64,000 nucleotides of DNA from Chondrus crispus. Taxonomy: Eukaryota; Rhodophyta; Florideophyceae; Gigartinales; Gigartinaceae. The stretch spans positions 533,508 through 597,507 of the forward strand of contig NW_005178810.1 of assembly GCF_000350225.1 (NCBI RefSeq). Reading direction: 5' to 3'. Below the pieces are notes generated by a model. It saw only the letters and a list, made by a program, of their open reading frames with translations. It did not search any database and was not told the origin of the DNA. Below, piece by piece: positions 19,823 through 28,433 of the stretch. The first letter of the stretch is position 1, and every line of letters begins with the position of its first letter. The translations under genes and the position numbers were made by a program.

Positions 19823-20453
19823 CTACATAACTCCCACAATGCGCTTTCCCAATTCCACCAAATCAATATTGTCAATCTCAATCAGCAACCACTGCGTGAA
19901 AAACTCCGGCTTCTCCTTAGGGTCTCTTCACCAATCTATCCACCGGCCACCATTCTACCCCCTCCACTTCCTCCATATCAAACCTCACACGTCCATGCGC
20001 CGTCTCTTCATACAACGCCGCGTACGTATTTGTAAACATATTATCAATCACGCCGGCCTCCTCGTAGAACTGTCTCGACAAGTACGGCTGCCGCACGGTC
20101 ACCAGCGCGTCTGCCAGAAACTTCAGCCCAAGTTCTTCTTGCAAGCCGCGAGTCGACGACGTGATGTATTCCTCACCCGCAGAGGGATGCTCGGCCACGC
20201 TGACATCCCAGAGCTTTGCGCCAACTTTCTTGTGCTCTGAGCGTTGTTGTAGAAGCACCTCGATCGCTGGCGTGGAAGCGCCGATCGAGAGGTGACTGCG
20301 GAAGAGGAACACGTCGCAGTGGCGGTGCGAATTACGTAATGCACTACATTTTGACCAATCACGCTGTGTACAGCTAGAAAAACAATATCGATCACAGCAA
20401 TGAATGCAATGAATGTCTACCCCGTCTTCCGCCCCGTCCGCTATTTTCTCCAA
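19823..20453 (-). pseudogene. Nudix hydrolase, nearly complete but frameshifted
   Basis: The protein contains EVLLQQRSEHKK, LWDVSVAEHPSAGEEY and the Nudix box core RGLQEELGL, then FTNTYAALY, EVEGVEWWPVDRL. This is the IPP-isomerase-like branch of Nudix proteins (SAGE before the box). Near 19935 a one-base change ends the frame early; the next frame continues KEKPEFFTQWLLIEID to a natural-looking stop at 19823. No ATG begins the open frame, so the 5' end is missing or lies in a lost exon. Substrate unknown. It lies head-to-head with the RAD51-like piece and overlaps it by about 50 bp. Confidence 0.7.
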
Positions 20454-20696
20454 TCACGCACAACGTTCTCCAATTCCTGCGTCTCACTGGACCGCCTTCT
20501 CTGGGGCGGAACCCCGCTCGGCACCGCGTCCATCTTCGAGCTCAGCGGCGTCGCCGGCGCGGGCACGACCCAGATTCACCTGCAGCTCTCGCTCATGGCG
20601 GCCGCCCCGGCCGAGCACGGCGGCGCTGCCACCGGCGCCATCGTTGCCTTCACGGAAGGGGCTCCCACATTTTACCCGCCCGCCCCACTCGGATGA
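20400..20696 (+). pseudogene. RAD51-paralog-like (XRCC3-type) ATPase fragment
   Basis: From ATG 20400 the frame reads CVSLDRLLWGGTPLG, IFELSGVAGAGTTQIHLQLS, TGAIVAFTEGAP and stops. The order (CxxLDxLLxGGxPLG, Walker A, TE-x-F/P) is that of RAD51 paralogs used in recombination repair, closest to XRCC3. In Walker A the Lys of GxxGxGKT is Thr (AAG to ACG), which would abolish ATP binding. Everything after the first third of the core is absent. The same frame runs on, after one TGA, into the zinc-finger gene's N-terminal region. Confidence 0.68.
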
Positions 20697-21642
20697 CATT
20701 CGTCTTTCCCCCATCCGCGATCCACCATCACACCTCTCCTGCCCCTGTCCGTGCTCCCTGCCGCCGGCTCCGTCGCTGCATATTCAAGCATCCCAAATTC
20801 ACCTCAACAATACCATCTGCCCCATCATCGTCGCTCAGGCCTAGACTCTTACCCAACTCAATCCCGGTCGCCCTCCCTTTCCGTTCCTCCTCTCAGTCCG
20901 CCGGAACACTACTCAACAAATTATCAAAACTTCCGCACACTGTCCAAGTCCCCGGTTGCCTCGTGGCACCAGCCAGCCAAAGTGCATTGCCCCACCGAGT
21001 TTGCAACTCCGGTGCAGTTGTCGATGCCTGCCTATCACGAAGTGAATCAAACCACATCCCTTCAACAATCAGAGAAACAAACCTTCCCTCACACCCAACC
21101 TTACTCAGTACATGCTGACACAAACAGGACACCCCCGGCAGCAGGCGGCAACTACAACGACGGCACACCCATCCAGCGAATGGGGCCTCCTCTCAAGCGA
21201 GAATCATTTTTAACGATAGGTGCACTCTCGTCCGCAGGGGCGGGCCCTCTACACAAGCACCGCAAAATCCTGAAACGGATGTAAAGTCACCAGTGAAGAA
21301 GACGATCAAAACAGATCGCGGAATTCGAGATGTTTACGAGTGCCCGTATCTGAACTGCAAGCGGAGGTAAACAGAACAAAGTAATATGAAGGCACACATG
21401 CGAATGCACACTGGCAAGAAGCCTTACGTGTGTAGGAATAAGGGTTGCATGAAAGCGTTTCGATGGAAGTCAAGTCTGACATATCATGAAAAGCTCTACA
21501 TGTGAAATCGAGACCTTTTAAATGCTCGCCATGTAGACGGTCTTTTGTGGAGAAACGGAAGTTAAAGATGCATTTTGATTTATACCTTGTGAATCGAAGA
21601 CACAGGGAGCGAGGGAAGCAAGGTGATGAGGGTTGTTTGTAA
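20697..21642 (+). pseudogene. C2H2 zinc-finger protein, three fingers
   Basis: A Pro/Ser/Gln/His-rich N-terminal region is open from 20697 to 21284. A second frame carries ECPYLNCKRR, a TAA, then SNMKAHMRMHTGKKPYVC and KAFRWKSSLTYHEK. A third frame carries HVKSRPFKCSPC, KLKMHF and ends at TAA 21640-21642. Together the region has three C2H2 fingers with a TGEKP-like linker (TGKKP). So there is one nonsense codon in finger 1 and frame changes before finger 1 and between fingers 2 and 3. It was probably a transcription factor. The N-terminal boundary with the RAD51-like fragment is arbitrary. Confidence 0.65.
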
Positions 21643-22667
21643 TACTAGCGAAGGGCAGAAGAGATGAATGGATGTTGGTTTGATGTGCAACTTGGGGAGG
21701 TAGGCTTAACTATTTTCTCTATTGCGAACATTGCGCAGTAGTTTTTGTATGGTTGCGAGCAGTAGCTAGATATACGAATGCGTTGAATCTTGCGACTGGC
21801 ATAGCCCTGAGTCTTCTCAGGCAAAAGATGTACATATTAAAAACAAGATATGCCAGCTTCCGTCTTTCTAAATGTTTTGAATCAGGTTTGTCTTGTATGT
21901 CGTCGTGTATGTATCAGCCAGTGTCAAAACAGTCTACGTCGTTTACCGATGTCCGTGCCCATTGTGCGGGGCATATTGATATGTGAGTTCGATATGCGGC
22001 GAAGGCGACAAAACCTTGTAACTGGTGCACCGGGGGCACTGAAAAAAAATATGTATTCTATGTATGCGGCATAGAGATATTGTGAAAGATATCGACTAAT
22101 CGCAAGCAAATGAAAAAGGGGCGAACGCTACAAGGCATCGGCAAGGCGGCCCGTCCCAAAGCGAGCCTCTGCGGCAAGTGGAGCTAGGGATAGCAGTGGT
22201 AAGAGAAGAAGGGTTGTGGACTCTTACACGGATGGAATCTCTCCGGTATCAATTGCGATGTACTGGTGTGGTGATGGCGGATAAGCACGGAAAGAGCTGG
22301 GCGGAAGAGGGTGCGGAAGAGGGTGCGGAAGAGGGTGAGGGTTGCGCGGAGGAGCTTGCGGATGAGGGGGGAGGGGGGTGCGGGTACGGAGCGGGGGCAT
22401 GTGTGTCGTTTCCGTCCATTCGTGACCCTCGCCAGTGGTCTGGCCCATCACTTTCGAAATATTATAATGTCCATAATAGCATCGCAAAGACCTTTCACAA
22501 ACATGAACGACCCTGCTACTTTTTGTTTGTATGTTTAATAACTTTTACGAATTTTTCGGCAAACATGACTGGTTGCATTGCTGTTTTATATATAGTTATC
22601 AATTCGCAAAAATTGAATCTCTGGAAGACTAAATATTATTGTTCCAGCATTTAACGCCTTTGTAGTG
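21643..22667. other. Right part of the insertion, no supported gene
   Basis: Mostly AT-rich. A short 12-bp tandem repeat (GCGGAAGAGGGT, 3 copies) at about 22301-22336 makes an artificial Glu/Gly-rich ORF. The last bases CTTTGTAGTG at 22658-22667 are the right end of the CACTA-like insertion. Confidence 0.5.
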
Positions 22668-22786
22668 ATATACTGACTACGTTCCAATGGTTACCCCAAC
22701 TCTTTAGTCTTCGGTATATATTTCAAACAAATTTCTCAAGTATCACTTTCCAAGGGAAATTAACAGAGGACGATGCCATCCACCAG

Positions 22787-24159
22787 TTGATAATGGTATC
22801 AGATCTTTTCAATGGCCTCCAATTCGGGAGTGATATAGAGGTCTACTATACCTTGGAGAATGAAGAAGAAAGCAAGGCATGGTTCCCAGCAACAGTCATT
22901 AGTCTCAACTACCTTCATGATGATCGTCGAGAGGTGCTCAAAGGGACCATTCAATACAAGGCAGCGTTTGGATTCCGGGCATGTAAAAGCAAGGTTACTT
23001 TCAAGGAGGGAAACGAGTTTGTACAAGATGGACAAGAGTTTAGCTGGAGACTCAAAGATACATCCGTGCGATTGGATAACACCGCAAGCTCAGACGTGGC
23101 AAGCGCATCGATAGATGCAGATGATATGGACTATGCTCCAGGTAGTGCCGTGGTAGAAAAATGCAAGAAGGTTAACCACACGACGACTGTCTCACTTGAC
23201 CAGAATACAATCAAAGATACACGTGAGATCAATGCTCTTTCTAGACGCCTTCAGTATCTTGAGGAAGTGGTGAAAGGACAGCAATCCTCAATTACGACTG
23301 CACTATGGACTCAGAATCCGCTCCTCATTTCTGATACAGGCTTCAATATTCCTCTTAATTTATTTCGTTGCGTCTAGAGCATTGGTTACTCAAGACACCG
23401 ACACGTCCTACCCCAGTTGAAATTACCCGTGGGACGAAGTGGTTTGTACAAGACTCATTTAAGGCGCGAGCAGACTGCACATTGCTCCAGTTTGATTCTA
23501 TATCCGAAAGAGTCAAAGCTTAGCTACGAACAAAGGTTTCTATTCTTCCGGAAGATTATATGTGCCGGAAACCAGTTGTGAAGGAGACGAGTATATACTT
23601 TAGGAGCTTCCTAGACTTGTCAGAAGCACTCGGACCAGCATCACCGCAGGTTGTCAGAGACGTGATCATCGCAAAAAGGCTGGAAAAAGGTACCGACAAT
23701 TATGTATCTGCCAGAGTGATAGGCCGTATGGCCGGTCCCAACACCGAATCTCTTTCTGACCCGTGCTATATGACAATTGGAGATTCTCTTGCTGTTATAA
23801 GGGATGACGAGGATGAACAACGGCACGTTGTATTTCGTCGGGATTGCACTTGGGATTCCATAGAGCAGACCTACTCCTATCCACTGGAAGACATAAGACT
23901 ATCAGAGCTTAACTTCCAAGAACGCATTTCCAAGGTAATGAGTGCTGAAAACGTGGTCAGCGGGCCATTGGACCGGAAGGAGTCGTTCTACCTGCGATGG
24001 AATCTTCAATCCAATCCTTGTCAGTCTATATTTTCTGATGTAAATCGCAGCGACGTACTAGGAGTACTTCAAGTGCACGTCCCATTCATCTCTATCAAAG
24101 GGTCTGCCCATGTGAAGCAATTCATCAATGTTGCCAAAGTTCTGGGCCTCTTTAAGTAA
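22787..24159 (+). pseudogene. Cargo protein with possible Tudor/SH3-like N-terminus, copy 1
   Basis: This gene of about 450 codons is present at the same place in copy 2 (53331-54702). Residues about 15-75 (EVYYTLENEEE, AWFPATVISL, TIQYKAAFGF) look like a small beta-barrel of Tudor, Agenet or related type, where the W-F/Y-PATV pattern is common. A short coiled coil follows (INALSRRLQYLEEVVKG). The C-terminal half (EDYMCRK, FRSFLDLSEALG, AVIRDDEDEQRHVVF) is unrecognised but well conserved between copies. The first frame ends at 23377 and the second opens again soon after; at least one further stop lies between. Chromatin-reader activity is a guess from the N-terminal pattern only. Confidence 0.5.
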
Positions 24160-24252
24160 ACTCAATTCATTCATGCTACAGCAGTCTCCCGCTTTACTCA
24201 TTTATCACTTTGGTGAACTAAGAAGTTTCACCATCACATCAAATACGACCCC

Positions 24253-26550
24253 TTATAAATTGAGGTCGTGGACCATGACCACATCCTCATCGTCTTCGAC
24301 TTGATCCGCCTGGATTTCATCCTCACCATCCACCACGCTCAGATCATCATTATCCTCGTGATGTGAACCTGAACGGACCGGGGGATCGTGCACGGAGTTG
24401 TACATATCCACGGACATCACTAGCCTCTCCTTCAAAATACTGGACAGTTGCTGTGGAAGCTCACCCCGCTTTTCTCCCTGTCCTTCAGTCAAAAGATCTC
24501 AGTAGAGCGATCTCAGTCGCGACCGCCATGATCCATTGTGCTGATCCTGGCCATCCACTTCACCCAATATCTGCTCGTTTCGAGAAAATGCACCCCTCGC
24601 CTCGATCACCTTCATCAGCATGACCTCCCGGAACAGGACAGCAGTCATGTAAATCACACGAAAGGATTCCTTGGATATTGAATAGAGGTCTTCATCACTG
24701 CCACACCTGGTAAAAGCCACCAAGAACTTCAAGGCGACGTGCATGGCATTGAGTCGGATAATAATTTTTCGAGTCTCCTTCCTTCCATCCTTGTCTTTCG
24801 TCTCAACATCATACGTAGTAATAAATATGAAGGGATCACTTTCAGAAATCAGCTTCTTCCATGCTATCAAATTCAGGGGGTTCACCTCAGCGACCGACTT
24901 CATAGCAGTACGACAGGTTCCGTCTGGGACATCTTGGAGGTTCATGTGCGGGGGGGGTGGATTCTCATACTGGAATGAGACTCCCACTTCACTTTGGAAA
25001 ACATATGAGAAGTTTTGAAAGAAGGATTTCCGCCCAAGCTCCCTGGACTTGTTCAGAAACTGATTACCTATCTTGAAAACGCGGCGAACGATCTCAACCC
25101 TAATGTCTTCGTCCTTAATGAATCCAATTGGCTCATCTTCCCCCATCTTATCGCTTCGACGCCGAGCCACACGCCGGGCCTTCTTGATGGCCGTTGAAGC
25201 AAATTCTTCGTTGAAGAAAGACTCGACTGTGATCATTCTTATGTAGCCCGGCCTCAGCCAAAAAGGTTTCTCAGCGGTCTTCAGATTCCCGCGGATGTTC
25301 GGATGTACAATTTCGAGTGACTTCGTCCCAATACTCGGGTTGTTCATTGCATTTGCAATCAAGCTCTTTCCCCAAGCCTTTCGCAGGACCAGATACTGAC
25401 GAGCTTGCTTCGTACCCAGCAGCTCCTCGGTTTTCACCTCGCTTGGGTCCCTTTTCCACAAAACGACCTCGACAAGTAAAAGTCCGAACCCCAACACTTT
25501 GGAACTATTGACGTCCAATTAAAGCTTGGAAAATTGTTTGTCACGACTCACACCCTCTAAGGATTCACTCGCTTCCTTTCTTTGAGGAAGAACTCTCATG
25601 GTGCAGTTTATCAACGCTCTTGTGAAGATAATGCACATGAATTTCCCTGCGAAGATGTTCTCCATAGGCCTAAAGAGGTCGTTTAAAGAGGCCTTCTCGG
25701 CTGCTTTTCCTGTCTTCGGCAGGGCGGAATTCAGAAGAACAATGTTGACGGCGTCTTGGCAGCGTGATAACGTCCGCTCTAAGGTTGAGACACGAGAAGA
25801 TATAGCCTTTATTGCACCCAGAATTTCCGTTTTTTCAATGGCGAGCTGCTTCTCCAAACGAGCATGCAGTTCCTGCATTACTCGAAGTACTCCGTGATAA
25901 GAGTCTTCCCCAAGTGCTCGAGTCAAATGGGGGCCCCGGGGCTGACTCGGCAAGGAACCTGCCATTCACTCACGACGCGTGGGAACGACGACGTCTTCCA
26001 CATCTTGAGTTTCGGCGACCCCGTCCATCTCTGCTGCACTAGCCTCGACGTACTCCTCTGGCTCGCGTCCATGGAGCTCGAGCAACTGACGGTTCGCCCG
26101 TTTGCGTTCTGTGTGTTCATCTTCCTCGTCTTGATCTCCATCCCCGAACAAAAGGGAAAAGTCTTCACCCGGAGACGAACCGATGCCGCGCTTGCGCTTG
26201 CCCGCACGCGGAGGTACTGCATCAGACGGACCACTTCCCTGACTTCGAACGGGAAGCGAGCACGTGTGAGATGGCGGACTGCCTTGGGGTGTCCTGACTG
26301 TATTGCTTGAAACCCGCCGTGATTCCTGCCCAGCCGCTGCGGGAGTAGCTTCGGCCGCAACACGAGGAGATGACCGGCGTTCCGCGGGGACCTGAGCCCC
26401 AGGCGCTTGGCTGTTAGACTTCCGAGATGTCAGAGGTCCCTTCTGCTGAGACAAGCGGCCTCGCTGATTGCCTGAAGCAGCGGGTTTCATGGCTGCAGAA
26501 CGCGAATGAGCACGCCCTGCCTTCTTCCCAGACCTTTTTCGCTGGGTCAT
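24253..26550 (-). pseudogene. Unknown cargo protein next to the right end, copy 1
   Basis: From ATG 26550 a single reading frame runs 765 codons to TAA 24253-24255 with three in-frame stops and no frameshift, so it was one large protein. The N-terminal 190 residues are basic, Ser/Pro-rich and disordered with a KRKRG patch (possible nuclear localisation signal) and a following acidic run. A coiled coil follows (LHARLEKQLAIEKTEIL, ISSRVSTLERTL). The remainder has mixed helical sequence including ARRVARRRS and ITTYDVETKDKDGRKE. I do not recognise the family. Copy 2 keeps the two ends of the gene but lacks about 1.4 kb of the middle. Its constant place beside the right inverted repeat suggests an accessory mobility role. 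Confidence 0.6.
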
Positions 26551-27019
26551 TGAGCCTCAGTAGGAACACAGGATGCGCAAAGTCGGGAAGCAAAGGAAAA
26601 ATGATGGCGAGAGCACTCAATCAGTTGAGAAAACGTGAAAAGGTCGAAGCACGCCTCTGGTACTAGCGCAGGTTAGGCATGAGCTTATTCTGGTACGAGC
26701 ACGTGAAGGTTAAAGACATCACGGACAAGCGCTGGTTTAGTAAGCAGCAGAATAGCACATCACTTTGCTACATCGACGTATCAAAAAAACATTTCCGTTA
26801 CAACTATGGTACTCCAGCAAAAATTCTGGTCCAGTCACTGGCCGGAAACAGAAACGCCCCTCATCCCCGTACTGAATGGGAACGGCCAAAAAAGCTGGCA
26901 AAATATGGCTGCCCGCGAACCAATGACCCACGGGCCACCGTTCATTGCTGGCAAAAATCCAGCATTTTTTGCCCCCAAAAATAGCAACACCATTGCTTTT
27001 ATTAAATTTATCATAAATC

Positions 27020-27031
27020 TGACCTTCCTGT
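27020..27031 (-). repeat. Right terminal inverted repeat, copy 1
   Basis: TGACCTTCCTGT, exact reverse complement of 6910-6921. The adjacent inner sequence (TTTATTAAATTTATCATAAA) recurs beside the right end of copy 2. Confidence 0.75.
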
Positions 27032-27126
27032 AGGGATCCTTATTTGTCACTCGCGCGGTGCCTTCCGTCGATGATGGGCACCCCGCCAGCTGATCGCCGG
27101 GGCCGACGTGACTTCCCTCGGCGGTC

Positions 27127-28344
27127 TTATTTTCCGGGGAGCTTGGTCGGCCAGCTCCCCCTCTCCTGGCTTGCACGTCCAAGTCGGTGAGATGCAGCGC
27201 GTGTGCGATCTCCGCCCCGACTCAGCGCTCGGGCGTCAGGATCGCCAGCGGATTGCGCTTCGCGTAACCGACGACGGTGCGCTTCGGGAGCCGCCTCGCT
27301 TGGCGCGAAAAATTCGCCACGATCACTTCGAAGGTCTGGTTCGGTAAGACCTCGGCTACCGTTCGTGAGCCTCACTCCGTGTCGACGTTGGAGTGACGGC
27401 TTGGGTTCCAAGAAAACGAGGCCGCTCCCCGCGGTAGTGACGCGTATCCGTGCTTGCGACATCGCGGGGATCGTGACCCATCGGGCGACACGGATCGGCT
27501 GTGGGGCTTCTTCGCGTACGTCGGCCCGACTTGACTGGCGACCGTGGCGCCGGGTTGGGGGAGACGGCTCCCCCTTCCCATCGACAATGGCCACGGAGCC
27601 ACCTTGTCGGAGCTCGAGCCTCTGCGCATCGATGTCGATACTTCGAACGTGCGCATCGATAAACGCCGTGCCCAGGAGGACGAGCACCGCCAGCTGGTCG
27701 GCGACCAAGAACAGAATGCGGAACGTTATGTTCCGCAGTCGGACGGCCAGCTGCACGACCGCAGTCAGCTTGAGCAGGTTACTGTTCGCGCCTGCCAACC
27801 GTGGCAGGCGTGCGTCGCGTACGACGTAGCCCGTCCAATCGGGAGGAAGGTCGGCCTTCCTCACCAAGTTATACCGCGAGCAGGTATCGACTGCAATGTT
27901 ATGAGGCTTGAACGCGTTCCCCTCGGTTGCAATCGAGCCGAGGACGTTGTATATCTTCGATGTCATCAAGCAGATGACACCGTCGACTACCTTCGGTGAC
28001 GACGGCTCGGCCAGGTCGTTCCGCTTGGGCCGCCGGCGTCGGTTCCGGCTTCTCTTCCGTGGTCGTCTGCCTCGGTCGCGGGGCGTCCGTCGGTCGGTGA
28101 CGTCCTCGCGACAAGTCGCGTCCGTACGCGACTTGATTTCTTCTGGCGGGCCCGGACACACGTGGGTCGGGCCGCCTGCGCGTTCCATGCGCTCCTTATT
28201 TGGCATGTGGCTCACGGTGGCCACGGTGCCCTCTTCCTCTAGGCGTGCCGGGCTCTCGGTGGCCTCGGCGCCTTTGTGCTCCTGCACCTGACTTACGGAA
28301 GTCTCGGTGCGCTCGTGCGGAGTCGAGGGGAATATTATGGGCAA
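27127..28344 (-). CDS. Aspartic-protease region of the Gypsy fossil
   Basis: A 405-codon ORF. The N-terminal half is Arg/Pro-rich linker. The retropepsin-like core lies near residues 145-260 (IAVDTCSRYNLVR as the active-site strand, with DTC where DTG/DSG is usual, and later VLVLLGTAFIDAHV). The C-terminal part leads towards reverse transcriptase, which now begins beyond the inserted transposon. It overlaps nothing else on this strand. Confidence 0.7.
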   Translation of the reverse strand: MPIIFPSTPHERTETSVSQVQEHKGAEATESPARLEEEGTVATVSHMPNKERMERAGGPTHVCPGPPEEIKSRTDATCREDVTDRRTPRDRGRRPRKRSRNRRRRPKRNDLAEPSSPKVVDGVICLMTSKIYNVLGSIATEGNAFKPHNIAVDTCSRYNLVRKADLPPDWTGYVVRDARLPRLAGANSNLLKLTAVVQLAVRLRNITFRILFLVADQLAVLVLLGTAFIDAHVRSIDIDAQRLELRQGGSVAIVDGKGEPSPPTRRHGRQSSRADVREEAPQPIRVARWVTIPAMSQARIRVTTAGSGLVFLEPKPSLQRRHGVRLTNGSRGLTEPDLRSDRGEFFAPSEAAPEAHRRRLREAQSAGDPDARALSRGGDRTRAASHRLGRASQERGSWPTKLPGK

Positions 28345-28433
28345 ACATTCCCCTCCTCCGCCGGGGTTGAATCGTAACGGGTCTAGGTTGGTGTGACAAG
28401 ACGGCTCACGCGACCGCGCGAACGTAACCGTCT

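Larger units (their letters stand above)
15751..22667. mobile_element. CACTA-like gene-capturing (Pack-type) insertion, 6.9 kb
   Basis: Copy 2 (near 53205-53215) gives the uninterrupted sequence TCTATATACTGACTACG. In copy 1 this is split after TCTAT by CACTGGTAAG ... CTTTGTAGTG and resumes with ATACTGACTACG, implying a 2-bp AT duplication. The outer ends CACTGGTAAG and CACTACAAAG (reverse complement) agree at 7 of 10 bases and are of CACTA type. The insert has no transposase but holds pieces of ESF1, two phytanoyl-dioxygenase-like genes, METTL6, a Nudix gene, a RAD51 paralog and a C2H2 zinc finger. It is best read as a Pack-type element that captured host genes. Alternatively it is an ordinary translocated host block with chance ends. 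Confidence 0.65.
6910..27031 (+). mobile_element. Large inverted-repeat DNA transposon, copy 1 (CMC/EnSpm-like with cargo genes)
   Basis: This block is bounded by the inverted repeats ACAGGAAGGTCA (6910-6921) and TGACCTTCCTGT (27020-27031) and sits between the protease and reverse transcriptase of a Gypsy element. It shares both ends and most internal modules with copy 2 at 37254-56148: subterminal repeats, transposase, the 67-bp motif near 15541, the genes at 22787-24159 and 24253-26550, and the right terminal region. Relative to copy 2 it lacks the methyltransferase, DGQHR and dioxygenase genes (13096-15385 is other DNA) and has gained a 6.9 kb insertion at 15751-22667. No clear target duplication is visible; at most a CC dinucleotide flanks the ends. 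The genes are decayed, so the copy looks immobile. Confidence 0.75.

Noticed and set aside
22178-22654. Glu/Gly-rich ORF
   Set aside because: Created by a 12-bp tandem repeat in otherwise non-coding sequence.
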